From NCBI RefSeq assembly GCF_004784465.1, contig NZ_SRRU01000017.1, positions 26,617 through 90,616 on the forward strand: a stretch of DNA of 64,000 nt. The letters are read 5' to 3'. Origin of the DNA: Streptomyces griseoluteus. Its GTDB lineage: Bacteria > Actinomycetota > Actinomycetes > Streptomycetales > Streptomycetaceae. The notes beneath the pieces are model-generated. The model was not told the DNA's origin, searched no databases, and saw only the letters and a list, made by a program, of their open reading frames with translations. Positions within the stretch are counted from its first letter, which is position 1. Each line of letters starts with the position of its first letter. This document shows, one piece after another, positions 25,165 through 33,639 of this stretch. The position numbers and the translations under genes were made by a program.

Positions 25165-26370
25165 ATGGCGCGCCTCGCCCAGACCGCCGGTCTGACGGAC
25201 ATCCAGCAGGAGATCCTCTCCACCGTCCGCGACTTCGTGGACAAGGAGATCATCCCGGTCGCCACCGAGCTGGAGCACCGCGACGAGTACCCGCAGCAAA
25301 TCGTCGACGGGTTGAAGGAACTCGGCCTGTTCGGCCTGATGATCCCCGAGGAGTACGGGGGCCTGGGCGAGTCGCTGCTCACCTACGCGCTGTGCGTGGA
25401 GGAGATCGCCCGCGGCTGGATGTCGGTCTCCGGGATCATCAACACGCACTTCATCGTGGCGTACATGCTCAAGCAGCACGGCACGCAGGAGCAGAAGGAT
25501 CACTTCCTGCCGCGTATGGCGGCGGGCGACATCCGGGGCGCGTTCTCGATGTCGGAGCCGGCGCTCGGCTCGGACGTGTCGGCCATCACGTCCAAGGCGG
25601 TGAAGGACGGCGAGGAGTACGTCCTCAACGGCCAGAAGATGTGGCTGACGAACGGCGGAACGTCCTCGTTGGTGGCCGTTCTGGTCCGGAGTGACGAAGG
25701 ACACCCCGACGGCACCGCGCCCCACAAGTCCATGACGACCTTCCTGGTGGAGAAGGAGCCCGGCTTCGGCGAGGTCCGCCCCGGTCTCACCATCCCCGGC
25801 AAGATCGACAAGATGGGGTACAAGGGCGTCGACACCACCGAGCTGATCATGGACGGCCTGCGCGTTCCGGCCGACCGGGTCCTCGGCGGCGTCACGGGCC
25901 GGGGTTTTTACCAGATGATGGACGGCGTCGAGGTCGGCCGCGTCAACGTCGCGGCGCGGGGCTGCGGTGTCGCCCAGCGCGCCTTCGAGCTGGGCGTTCA
26001 GTACGCCCAGCAGCGGCAGACCTTCGGCAAGCAGATCGCCCAGCACCAGGCCATTCAGTTCAAGCTGGCCGAGATGGCCACCAAGGTCGAGGCCGCCCAT
26101 GCGATGATGGTGAACGCCGCGCGCAAAAAGGACTCCGGGGAGCGAAACGACCTGGAGGCCGGAATGGCCAAGTACCTGGCCTCCGAGTACTGCAAGGAGG
26201 TCGTCGAGGACGCCTTCCGCATCCACGGCGGCTACGGCTTCTCCAAGGAGTACGAGATCGAGCGCCTGTACCGCGAGGCGCCGATGCTGCTGATCGGCGA
26301 GGGTACCGCCGAGATCCAGAAAATGATCATCGGTCGCCGCCTGCTCGAAGAGTATCGGTTCCAGGGCTGA
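25165..26370 (+). CDS. Acyl-CoA dehydrogenase, probable (2S)-methylsuccinyl-CoA dehydrogenase
   Basis: A 401-residue FAD-dependent dehydrogenase with the classic signatures AFSMSEPALGSDV and QAIQFKLAEM, the C-terminal ARGCGVAQRAFELGVQYAQQRQ-type region in two parts, and the catalytic Glu379 in IGEGTAEIQ. It should oxidise methylsuccinyl-CoA to mesaconyl-CoA, linking the mutase and the hydratase. Proteobacterial methylsuccinyl-CoA dehydrogenases carry a long N-terminal extension (about 550 residues) that is missing here. The ATG follows directly on the TAG of the hydratase gene. A near-perfect 14-bp inverted repeat ends the operon ten bases downstream. Confidence 0.9.
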   Translation: MARLAQTAGLTDIQQEILSTVRDFVDKEIIPVATELEHRDEYPQQIVDGLKELGLFGLMIPEEYGGLGESLLTYALCVEEIARGWMSVSGIINTHFIVAYMLKQHGTQEQKDHFLPRMAAGDIRGAFSMSEPALGSDVSAITSKAVKDGEEYVLNGQKMWLTNGGTSSLVAVLVRSDEGHPDGTAPHKSMTTFLVEKEPGFGEVRPGLTIPGKIDKMGYKGVDTTELIMDGLRVPADRVLGGVTGRGFYQMMDGVEVGRVNVAARGCGVAQRAFELGVQYAQQRQTFGKQIAQHQAIQFKLAEMATKVEAAHAMMVNAARKKDSGERNDLEAGMAKYLASEYCKEVVEDAFRIHGGYGFSKEYEIERLYREAPMLLIGEGTAEIQKMIIGRRLLEEYRFQG

Positions 26371-26379
26371 TTGTCCGGA

Positions 26380-26418
26380 GACGGGGTGTTATCGCCGAGA
26401 AGAAGATCACACCCCGTC
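26380..26418 (+). terminator. Long stem-loop between the ethylmalonyl-CoA operon and psd
   Basis: The arms 26380-26393 and 26405-26418 pair over 14 positions with a single mismatch (core GACGGGGTGT with ACACCCCGTC), with an 11-base loop. It most likely terminates or attenuates transcription entering psd; no T-tract follows. Confidence 0.65.
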
Positions 26419-26540
26419 GACGGTCTTCGGCCGCCGACTCGGCTTCCTGGCTTGCCCAGTTGCGGCCCGCGCCCGGTACGATCCCCGGAAAGCCGCCGTC
26501 CCCCGTCATTGCGCGGCATCATCCGCTACGAAGGTCATCC

Positions 26541-27200
26541 ATGCCCCACAGCCAAACCTCTGCACCCAGCGACAGCCGAGCCGGCGGCGTACGCCTCGCG
26601 CGCGGAGCATCGCCGTGGCTCCTCCCGACCGTCGCCACCGCGGCCCTCAGCCTGGCACGGGCCCGCCGCTCGGGCGTCGCCAAGGCCGTCGCCGTGCCCG
26701 CCACCGCTCTCGCGGCGGGCATGCTGTGGTTCTTCCGCGACCCGGAGCGCGAGATCACCGCGGGCCGCGTCATCTCGCCCGCCGACGGTGTGGTGCAGAG
26801 CATCATGCCCTGGAAGGACGGCCGCACCCGCGTAGCCATCTTCATGAGCCCGCTCAACGTCCACGTCAACCGGGCGCCGCTGGCGGGCACCGTGACGTCG
26901 GTCGAGCACATCCCCGGCGGCTTTGTTCCGGCTTTCAACAAGGAGAGCGAGAACAACGAGCGCGTAGTCTGGCATTTCGACACCGAACTCGGCGACATCG
27001 AGATGATCCAGATCGCGGGCGCTGTGGCCCGCCGCATCGTGCCGTACATCCCTGAGGGCACGAAGGTCGAGCAGGGTGACCGCATCGGTCTGATCCGCTT
27101 CGGCTCGCGTGTCGACCTCTACCTGCCCGAGGGCGTGGAGGTCGACGTCGAGGTCGGTCAGAAGACCGTGGCTGGGGTGACTCGCATTGACCGTGATTGA
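26541..27200 (+). CDS. psd: Phosphatidylserine decarboxylase, proenzyme
   Basis: A 219-residue pyruvoyl-dependent enzyme of the short (archaeal/actinobacterial) type. Start at the ATG at 26541 behind GAAGG. An N-terminal hydrophobic stretch (about 22-60) anchors it to the membrane. Conserved parts: WFFRDPER, ISPADGVVQ, FMSPLNVHVNRAP, and RFGSRVD, where self-cleavage between Gly188 and Ser189 creates the pyruvoyl group. It makes phosphatidylethanolamine from phosphatidylserine, the product of the following gene. The pair lies directly after the ethylmalonyl-CoA operon, from which it is separated by a long stem-loop. Confidence 0.94.
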   Translation: MPHSQTSAPSDSRAGGVRLARGASPWLLPTVATAALSLARARRSGVAKAVAVPATALAAGMLWFFRDPEREITAGRVISPADGVVQSIMPWKDGRTRVAIFMSPLNVHVNRAPLAGTVTSVEHIPGGFVPAFNKESENNERVVWHFDTELGDIEMIQIAGAVARRIVPYIPEGTKVEQGDRIGLIRFGSRVDLYLPEGVEVDVEVGQKTVAGVTRIDRD

Positions 27201-28041
27201 TCCAGAGACACAGGCGGGCTGGGTGCCTGAGGCCGACGAGGCGGGCGACGAGGAGGAGATGCCCCTCTCTATGCGCCTGTCGATAGCGGACACCCTCACG
27301 CTCGGCAACGCGACCTGCGGCTTCATGGCGGTGTACTTCACCACCACCGGCATCCTGATCCCGCACCTCACCGGCAGCCAGGAATCCGGCATGGCCCGCC
27401 ACAGCGCGGCCACGGCGGTCATCCTGATGCTCTGCGCGGCGGTGTTCGACCTCTTCGACGGGCTGGTGGCGCGCAAGCTGCGCTCCTCCCCGATGGGCGC
27501 GGAGCTGGACAACCTCTCCGACCTCATCAGCTTCGGCCTGGCCCCGGCGTACTTCGTCCTGGTCTACGGCATGGTCGCGGACGACGCGCACCAGCGGGTG
27601 GCGGCTCTCGGGGCGATCGTGGTGCTGCTCGCCGTCGTACTGAGGCTCGCGCGGTTCTCCTGCGTGACGCTGAAGGACGGCATGTTCCAGGGCATGCCCT
27701 CGCCGTTCGGCGCGCTGACGGTCGTCTCCATCGTGCTGCTGGAGCTGCCGTTCCCGGCGACTCTGCTGGCCATCCTGGGCACCGCCTGGCTGATGGTGAG
27801 CCGGGTCGAGTACCCCAAGCCGCGCGGCCGCCTCGCCGGCGCGATGCTCGGCTGGATCGTCCTCTCCATGGGTCTGCTGGCCGCCTGGGCCTTCGAGGCC
27901 CCGGGCGGACAGCTCCTCCTCCAGACGGGCTGCGCACTCCAGCTCGTCATGGGCGCGGTGATCCCCCTGTTCGCCACGGCCCGCCGGGTGAACAACTTCC
28001 GCGACAACCGCCGGGAGGCGCGAGCGGCACAGCTGCCGTAA
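27187..28041 (+). CDS. pssA: CDP-diacylglycerol-serine O-phosphatidyltransferase
   Basis: A 284-residue polytopic membrane protein of the CDP-alcohol phosphatidyltransferase family. The metal and CDP-binding signature runs from Asp88 to Asp112: DLFDGLVAR, then Gly104, Asp108 and Asp112 in GAELDNLSD. Six to eight hydrophobic segments follow. It forms phosphatidylserine, which Psd then decarboxylates. The start is unusual: a TTG at 27187 or a GTG at 27193, both inside the end of psd (stop at 27198-27200), so the two genes overlap and are likely coupled. GGGGTGA upstream can serve as SD for either. Confidence 0.94.
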   Translation: MTVIDPETQAGWVPEADEAGDEEEMPLSMRLSIADTLTLGNATCGFMAVYFTTTGILIPHLTGSQESGMARHSAATAVILMLCAAVFDLFDGLVARKLRSSPMGAELDNLSDLISFGLAPAYFVLVYGMVADDAHQRVAALGAIVVLLAVVLRLARFSCVTLKDGMFQGMPSPFGALTVVSIVLLELPFPATLLAILGTAWLMVSRVEYPKPRGRLAGAMLGWIVLSMGLLAAWAFEAPGGQLLLQTGCALQLVMGAVIPLFATARRVNNFRDNRREARAAQLP

Positions 28042-28063
28042 CGCGCGATCGCTCTGCTTCGGG

Positions 28064-28089
28064 GCCCCGGACCTTCACTGGTCCGGGGC
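28064..28089. terminator. Bidirectional terminator, 10-bp perfect stem
   Basis: GCCCCGGACC at 28064-28073 pairs with GGTCCGGGGC at 28080-28089 around a six-base loop; CTCCTTTGC follows on the plus strand. It sits between the convergent pssA and glycerate kinase genes. Confidence 0.85.
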
Positions 28090-28115
28090 TCCTTTGCTTC
28101 GCCCTGCCCCCGGTG

Positions 28116-29237
28116 TCACCTCAGGTACTGCTCCGCGATACGGGACGCGACCTGTTCCAGCAGCGGGCCCGCCTGGGCCATGCAGGTGGCGGGGTCGGGT
28201 TCCAGGGCCGTGAGGGGGTAGGCCGCCGCGATGCCGGCTCGGCGGAGGGTCTCGGGGGGCAGGCTCAGGCGGCCGCACACCGCGAGGACCTCCTTGCCCG
28301 CGGCGCGGGCGGCTGCGGCCACGCCGGCCGGGGCCTTGCCGTGCAGGGTCTGTTCGTCCAGGGCGCCCTCGCCGGTGATGACGACGTCGGCGCGGGCCAG
28401 GGCTTCGGCGAAGCCCAGGACGTCGAGCATGACCTCGATCCCGGCGCGGAAGCGGGCGCCGAGGAGGAGGGCCGCGTAGCCGACGCCGCCCGCCGCGCCC
28501 GCGCCGGGGCGGTCCGCGAGGCCGGGGGCCAGGAGGGCCGCGAAGCGGGCGAGGGCGGCGTCGAGGAGGGACACGTCGGCCGGCGAGGCGCCCTTCTGCG
28601 GGCCGTAGACGGCGGCGGCGCCGTGCGGGCCGGTGAGGGGGTTGTCCACGTCGCCGGCGAGAATCAGCTCGACGGAGGCGAGGCGGGGGTCCAGGCCGCT
28701 CAGGTCGGCCTCGGCGAGGTCGGCGAGTCCGCCGCCGCCCGGCCCGACCGGCTCCCCCCGCTCGTCCAGGAACCGCGCGCCGAGCGCCGTGAGCATCCCG
28801 GCGCCCCCGTCCGTCGTGGCGCTGCCGCCGACGCCGAGGACGACGGTCCGGGCGCCCGAGTCCAGCGCGGCCCGCAGCAGCTCGCCGGAGCCGTGGGTGG
28901 AGGCGGTGAGCGGGGCGAGGGTCCCGGCCGGGAGGCGGCGGAGTCCGCTGGCCTCGGCCATCTCCACGACCGCCGTGTCCCCGCGTACCGCGAAGGCGGC
29001 GGTCACCGGATGCCCGAGCGGCCCGGCGACCTTCACCTCCCGGCGCTCGAACCCAGCGGCGACGGCCGCGTCCACGGTGCCGTCCCCGCCGTCGGCTACG
29101 GGCAGCGTCTCGACCGCGACGCCCGGCACGGCGCCGCGCAGCCCGGCCGCCACATGCGCGGCCACCTCCGCCGCCGTCAGCGACCCCTTGAACTTGTCCG
29201 GGGCGACGAGCACCCCGCGGCCCACACCGTCCACCAC
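28116..29237 (-). CDS. Glycerate kinase (GlxK/GarK family)
   Basis: A 373-residue kinase that phosphorylates D-glycerate, feeding it into glycolysis. Family landmarks: VLVAPDKFKGSLTA at the N terminus, PVADGGDGTVDA, the glycine-rich LGVGGSATTDGGAGML, AAVYGPQKGA, GAGAAGGVGYA and DVVITGEGALDEQTL. I chose the first of two adjacent GTG codons (29237), placed six bases after GAGGGGA; several further in-frame GTGs occur, so the exact start is uncertain by up to about ten residues. Glyoxylate made by the neighbouring ethylmalonyl-CoA pathway can reach glycerate, which is a possible metabolic link, though the genes are on opposite strands. Confidence 0.92.
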   Translation of the reverse strand: MVDGVGRGVLVAPDKFKGSLTAAEVAAHVAAGLRGAVPGVAVETLPVADGGDGTVDAAVAAGFERREVKVAGPLGHPVTAAFAVRGDTAVVEMAEASGLRRLPAGTLAPLTASTHGSGELLRAALDSGARTVVLGVGGSATTDGGAGMLTALGARFLDERGEPVGPGGGGLADLAEADLSGLDPRLASVELILAGDVDNPLTGPHGAAAVYGPQKGASPADVSLLDAALARFAALLAPGLADRPGAGAAGGVGYAALLLGARFRAGIEVMLDVLGFAEALARADVVITGEGALDEQTLHGKAPAGVAAAARAAGKEVLAVCGRLSLPPETLRRAGIAAAYPLTALEPDPATCMAQAGPLLEQVASRIAEQYLR

Positions 29238-29333
29238 TCCGCGTCCCCTCACCGCTCGCTCCACCGCCCCTCCGGGTCGGCGCGGCGTCCACCCTAGGGG
29301 TTGTGGTCCACGCCCCCTGGTTACCCTGCCTGG

Positions 29334-29828
29334 ATGACCACCTCTGACGACTTCGCCACGTACATCGCGGGCCTGCCCCGCGTTCTGTCCGCCGCCGCGA
29401 CCCTGTTCCGGGACGCGGAGGGCCGGGTCTTCCTGGTCGAGCCGAACTACCGGCCGGGGTGGGGCCTGCCGGGCGGCACCATCGAGTCCGACGACGGCGA
29501 GACGCCCCGCCTGGGCGCCCGCCGCGAGACGCTGGAGGAGATCGGCCTGGACCGAGCGCCGGGCCGCCTGCTGGCCGTGGACTGGGTCCCGGTCCCCGGT
29601 CACATGCCCCTGGTCGCCTACCTCTACGACGGCGGCGTCCTCACCGACGCCGACCTCAAGGCCATCCGCCTCCAGGAGGAGGAACTCCTCTCCTGGCGCC
29701 TCGTCCCCCGCACCGACCTCCCCGACTACCTCCCCCCGCCCCTGGGCCGCCGCGTCCTCGCCGCCCTGGACGCCCTGGAGGACAGCAACGGCCCGGCGGA
29801 ACTGGAGAACGGCCACCGGGCGGTCTGA
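29334..29828 (+). CDS. Nudix hydrolase
   Basis: A 164-residue protein with the Nudix fold. The box reads GGTIESDDGETPRLGAR then RETLEEIGL: the metal-binding REtlEE core is intact, but the first loop is two residues longer than the standard G-x5-E. Nudix enzymes cleave nucleoside diphosphates linked to another moiety; the substrate cannot be read from the sequence. The ATG at 29334 has no SD and may be leaderless. A frameshifted membrane-protein gene starts two bases after its stop. Confidence 0.85.
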   Translation: MTTSDDFATYIAGLPRVLSAAATLFRDAEGRVFLVEPNYRPGWGLPGGTIESDDGETPRLGARRETLEEIGLDRAPGRLLAVDWVPVPGHMPLVAYLYDGGVLTDADLKAIRLQEEELLSWRLVPRTDLPDYLPPPLGRRVLAALDALEDSNGPAELENGHRAV

Positions 29829-29830
29829 CG

Positions 29831-30140
29831 ATGACCGGTACGGGCCCCAGGGACGACGACCGCTGGCTCGCCACGGTGTTCGCCGTGCCGTTGGCCCTGC
29901 TGACCCTCGTCTCCGCCTACTTCTGCTGGACCGCGCTGACGGTCCGGCCCTCGGGGGCATGGGACGACGACGCGTACGCGGGGATCGTGCTCGCGTGTGT
30001 GATGAGTGCCCGGGGCCGCCGCGGTGGCGGCGGCGGTGTGGGTGGTGCCGTCGGTGCGGCGCGTGCTGGGGTGGGGGTGGGTGGTGCCGGCCCTGGTGCT
30101 GGGGGTGGTCGCGGGGGTGCGGTGGGCGACCGGGAGATGA
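29831..30140 (+). pseudogene. Small three-helix membrane protein, frameshifted
   Basis: The frame opens with an ATG at 29831 and gives a convincing first membrane segment (ATVFAVPLALLTLVSAYFCW), then at about 30009-30011 switches to glycine/arginine-rich nonsense. Removing one base from the CCC at 30009-30011 restores a 102-residue protein whose second half is hydrophobic (AAAVAAAVWVVPSVRR; VVPALVLGVVAGVRW) and ends at TGA 30138-30140. Codon third positions in the restored frame are almost all G or C, while those of the unshifted frame are not. It is either a real one-base insertion in this strain or a sequencing error. Function unknown; it may be coupled to the Nudix gene. Confidence 0.65.
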
Positions 30141-30189
30141 GGGGTATTTCGTTGGCCCGGTGGGGTGGGCGCGGCCTAGCCTCGGGGGC

Positions 30190-30924
30190 ATGAGCAAGCC
30201 TCTGGTCGCCGTGCTCAGCGGCGCGGGAATCTCCACCGACTCCGGCATCCCCGACTACCGCGGGCCCAACGGGCTGTGGCGCCGGGACCCCGAGGCGGAG
30301 AAGCTCGTCACCTACGGGTACTACATGGGGGACCCCGAGATCCGCCGGCGGTCCTGGCAGATGCGGCGCTCCCAGCACACCCTGCGCGCCGAGCCGAACG
30401 CGGGGCATCTGGCGGTCGCCGAGCTGGAGCGTTCGGGGGTTCCCGTACGGGTCCTCACCCAGAACGTGGACGGCCTGCACCAGCGGGCCGGACTGCCCGA
30501 GCGCAAGGTGCTGGAGCTGCACGGCAGTGCCCGCAGTGTGGTGTGCACCCGGTGCAAGCTGCGCGGCTCGATGGCGGACGCGCTGGCGCGAGTCGAGGCG
30601 GGCGAGGACGACCCGCCGTGCCTGGCGTGCGGCGGCATCCTGAAGTCGGCGACGGTGATGTTCGGCGAGAACCTCGACCCGGTGGTCCTCGGCGAGGCGC
30701 TGGCGATCAGCAAGGCGTGCTCGGTGTTCGTCGCCGTGGGCAGCACCCTCCAGGTGCAGCCCGCCGCCGGGCTGGCCGGGGTCGCGGCGGACCACGGCGC
30801 CCGGCTGATCGTCGTCAACGCCGAGCCGACCCCGTACGACGACCTCGCCGACGAGGTGATCCGCGAACCCATCGGCACAGCCCTGCCCCAACTTCTGCAT
30901 CGGCTGAGTCCGGAGAGCACATAG
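30190..30924 (+). CDS. Sirtuin, NAD-dependent protein deacylase
   Basis: A 244-residue SIR2-family enzyme. Motifs: GAGISTDSGIPDYRG (NAD binding), TQNVDGLHQRAG, the catalytic histidine in LELHGSA, a structural zinc site with CTRCK and CLACGG, and VAVGSTLQVQPAA. It removes acyl groups from lysines, using NAD and making nicotinamide and O-acyl-ADP-ribose, and may control acyl-CoA synthetases. The start ATG at 30190 has a TAGCCT element 11 bases before it, so the mRNA may be leaderless. A degenerate transposase follows its stop. Confidence 0.93.
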   Translation: MSKPLVAVLSGAGISTDSGIPDYRGPNGLWRRDPEAEKLVTYGYYMGDPEIRRRSWQMRRSQHTLRAEPNAGHLAVAELERSGVPVRVLTQNVDGLHQRAGLPERKVLELHGSARSVVCTRCKLRGSMADALARVEAGEDDPPCLACGGILKSATVMFGENLDPVVLGEALAISKACSVFVAVGSTLQVQPAAGLAGVAADHGARLIVVNAEPTPYDDLADEVIREPIGTALPQLLHRLSPEST

Positions 30925-30952
30925 TGTGCCCTAGCTTGATCTTTAACCTCGG

Positions 30953-31377
30953 GGTCCGCACGAGTCCTCCCGTTCGCGGGACTGTCATGCTTCCGGGGTG
31001 AGTTCTACTCCTGTCCGACCAGGCGTGCGGATGCGTTGTTCGAACTCGCGGACGCGGTGTTGTGCGCTGACGGGCCGGTCCGGTCGCTGGTGGAACTGTC
31101 GCTGGTCGGCGAACACCGCCGCGGGCACGGCGGGCTCTACGACGCCCTGTCCGCGGGCCGGGTCGATATCCGCCCAGCTGCGACGGGCCCTGGCCGCGGT
31201 GCCGCTGCCACGGGCGGCGGACGGCCGACTTGTCCTGGTCGCCGACCTCACCTGCTGGCTGCGGCCCAGCGCCCCCACCTCACCGCAGCGGGCCACACCT
31301 ACGGACAGGGCAAGGACCAGCACATGCCTGTTCCCGGCTGTCCCTATTCGGTGATCTGTGCGCTCGAGACCGGGAAG
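30953..31377 (+). pseudogene. Transposase remnant, N-terminal part (NF041680-like IS transposase)
   Basis: No intact frame exists, but patched together the reading gives a typical transposase N-terminal region: FYSCPTRRADALFEL, ADAVLCADGPVRSLVELS, GEHRRGHGGLYDALSAG, then after a shift near 31170 RRALAAVPLPRAADGRLV and TCWLRP, then after another shift near 31290 GHTYGQGKDQHMPVPGCPY and ICALETGK. This order matches, from memory, the IS transposases that many Streptomyces genomes label NF041680. Similarity stops exactly where the histidine kinase stop codon begins (31378). An internal piece of the same family, on the same strand, lies at 35548-35760. Confidence 0.7.
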
Positions 31378-32877
31378 TTAGGTGCGCTTGGTGAACAGGC
31401 CCGGCGGGGCCTGTTCGGGGGTTCGGGCCAGCCAGTCGCGGTGCACCAGCGGCAGGGTGTACTCCATGTCCTGGACGCCCGTGGCCGGCAGGTGGAGCTC
31501 GAAGCGTGTGCCGGGCCGGCCGTCAGGGCGGTCCGACACGGTGATGTGGCCGCCGTGGAGGGCGGCTTGCTGGGCAACCAGGGTGAGGCCCAGGCCGGAG
31601 CCGGGGCTGTCGGGGCCGCGGTGGAAACGCTGGAAGATCTCCTCGCGGCTTTCGGGAGGGATGCCGCGGCCGTGGTCGTCCACCACAAGCACCGCGTTCG
31701 CCTCACGCCCCCCGAGCGGCGGGCGCAGGGTGACCTCGACGCGGGCGACGCCGTCTTCGGCGCGGCCGTGGGTCCAGGCGTTGGTCAGCATGTTGTCCAC
31801 CGCCGAGCGCAGACCCTGCTCCCAGCCGTCGACACGCACCCCCGCGGTGGTGCGTACGGACACCTCGGCGTCGGGGCGGATGCACCGCAGGTCCGAGACC
31901 GACGCCTCCACGAGCTCCCCGAGGTCCAGTGGCGAGAACGCGTCCGCCTCGATCAGGTCGCCCTGTGCGAGCGCCTTCAGCATCACCAACAGACCCAGCA
32001 GCCGGGTGTGTTCGCGCCCGAGGTCCCCGAGCACCTCCGCCCGGTCCTCGGGGTCGAGGCCGGGGTGGTCGGTGAGGATGTCGAGGTTGGTGCGCATGCT
32101 CATCAGCGGGGTGCGCAGCTCGTGGGAGGCGGTCGCGGCGAACGCGCGGGCGGTGGCCAGCGCCTCCTCGGTGCGCGCGACCTGCTCGTCGTAGCGGGCG
32201 AGCACGGTCTGCACCGTGTACGCCAGGTCGTCCACCTCGGTGACCCGGGTCGGCGTGTGCTCCAGGCGTACGGTGCTGGTCCTGGGGTCCAGTCCACTGG
32301 TACGCCGCTGAAGCCGCTGTAGCGGAAGAACCGCCCGGGCGGCGATGGCCCAGGCGGTGGCACCGGCCAGTGCGGCGGCCACCAGGGCACCGGTCAGTAC
32401 TCGTTGGCGCACCAGCGCCAGTTCGTCCTCGGCCGTGTCCGGTGACAGCAGCCACAGATTCGGGGTGTTGCTCTCTTTCGCCGCGGCACCGACGCGCAGT
32501 GACAGGACGAGCCAGTCCTTGCCGCCGGAGGTCACGGTGACGGGCGTCGGGGCGTTGCGGGGCAGCGTGGGATTCGGCTCGGGCTGCGGGCCGGCCGAGA
32601 TCGTGTCCTGCGGCCCCTTCAGCCGGACGCCCACATCCCGGGCGGAGTTGATCAGCCGACGTCGGCGGACCTGCTTCAGGAGCGGGTGGTCGGTCCCGGC
32701 CACGTCCAGATACGCCTTGGCGTTCTGGGCGACGACCGTCGCGCGGGCGCGTAGTTGGTCGTTCTGGTGCGTGCGCAGGTCGCTGCTGACCAGGTGCAGC
32801 AGCAGCCAGCCGGAAGCGAGGACCAGCACGGGCACACTCACGCCGACCGCGAGCGCGATACGGGTGGACAGTTTCAC
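31378..32877 (-). CDS. Sensor histidine kinase
   Basis: A 499-residue membrane sensor. A first membrane helix (about 8-28), an extracytoplasmic domain (about 30-155), a second helix (about 160-180), HAMP, then the dimerisation helix with the phospho-acceptor His252 in ASHELRTPLMS, and an ATPase domain with DNMLTNAWTHG (N box), DDHGRGIPP (G1) and GSGLGLTLV (G2). It should phosphorylate the response regulator encoded just upstream; the two genes share ATGA (32874-32877). The signal is unknown. The nearest candidate target is the divergent sulfatase gene. Its stop codon touches a transposase remnant. Confidence 0.93.
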   Translation of the reverse strand: MKLSTRIALAVGVSVPVLVLASGWLLLHLVSSDLRTHQNDQLRARATVVAQNAKAYLDVAGTDHPLLKQVRRRRLINSARDVGVRLKGPQDTISAGPQPEPNPTLPRNAPTPVTVTSGGKDWLVLSLRVGAAAKESNTPNLWLLSPDTAEDELALVRQRVLTGALVAAALAGATAWAIAARAVLPLQRLQRRTSGLDPRTSTVRLEHTPTRVTEVDDLAYTVQTVLARYDEQVARTEEALATARAFAATASHELRTPLMSMRTNLDILTDHPGLDPEDRAEVLGDLGREHTRLLGLLVMLKALAQGDLIEADAFSPLDLGELVEASVSDLRCIRPDAEVSVRTTAGVRVDGWEQGLRSAVDNMLTNAWTHGRAEDGVARVEVTLRPPLGGREANAVLVVDDHGRGIPPESREEIFQRFHRGPDSPGSGLGLTLVAQQAALHGGHITVSDRPDGRPGTRFELHLPATGVQDMEYTLPLVHRDWLARTPEQAPPGLFTKRT

Positions 32878-33590
32878 GGCGTGCCCTCGATGTGCGGGGT
32901 CTGGCGGTCCGCGCGCAGGACGAAACCGACCCCGCGCACGGTGTGCACCAGCCGGGGCCGGCCGCCTGCCTCCAGCTTGCGCCGCAGATAGCTGACGAAG
33001 GTGTCGACGGCGTCACTGCGGACCTGGAAGTCGTATCCCCAGACCCAGTCCAGCAGTTGCTCGCGGGTGAGCACGATGCCCGCGTTGCGGGCCAGGATCT
33101 CCAGCAGCGCGAACTCGCGCCGGGTCAGTTGCAGTGGCCGGCCGTCCAGAACGGCCTGGTGGGCGGCCGGGTCGAGGACGAGGCCGCCGACGCGGAGGGG
33201 GGCGGTGGCGGGCGGCGGGCGGCGGCGCAGCAGGGCGTGCAGCCGCAGGACCAATTCCTGGAGTGCGAACGGCTTGACCAGGTAGTCGTCCCCGCCCGCC
33301 TGTAGGCCCGCCACCCGGTCGGCCGTCTCGTCCAGCGCGGAGAGCATCAGCACGGGTACGTCGTCGCCGTCGTCGCGCAGGGCCCGGCACACGTCGATGC
33401 CGCTGAGATCGGGCATGCTGACGTCCAGGACGACGATGTCGGGGCGGCCGGCGCGGGCCTCCGCCAGACCGCTGTGACCGCCGTCCGCGACCGTCACCGT
33501 GAATCCGCTCAGCCTCAGCCCCCGTGCCAGTGACCGCCGTATCGCCGCGTCGTCGTCGACCACCAGCACCCGCCCGGCCTTGCCTGCCAT
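32874..33590 (-). CDS. OmpR-family response regulator
   Basis: A 238-residue regulator. The receiver domain has the acidic pair in VVDDD (11-14), phospho-acceptor Asp56 in VLDVSMPD, the switch residue in MLSALD and Lys in LVKPF. The winged-helix output domain ends with DTFVSYLRRKLEAG and VRGVGFVL, as in OmpR/PhoB regulators. ATG at 33590 behind GAGGTG. It precedes and overlaps the kinase gene, forming one operon. Between it and the sulfatase lies the residue of an AraC-type regulator. Confidence 0.93.
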   Translation of the reverse strand: MAGKAGRVLVVDDDAAIRRSLARGLRLSGFTVTVADGGHSGLAEARAGRPDIVVLDVSMPDLSGIDVCRALRDDGDDVPVLMLSALDETADRVAGLQAGGDDYLVKPFALQELVLRLHALLRRRPPPATAPLRVGGLVLDPAAHQAVLDGRPLQLTRREFALLEILARNAGIVLTREQLLDWVWGYDFQVRSDAVDTFVSYLRRKLEAGGRPRLVHTVRGVGFVLRADRQTPHIEGTP

Positions 33591-33639
33591 GCACACCTCG
33601 GTTTCACTGCGTCGAACAAGCTTGCCCATAGGAGACCGA

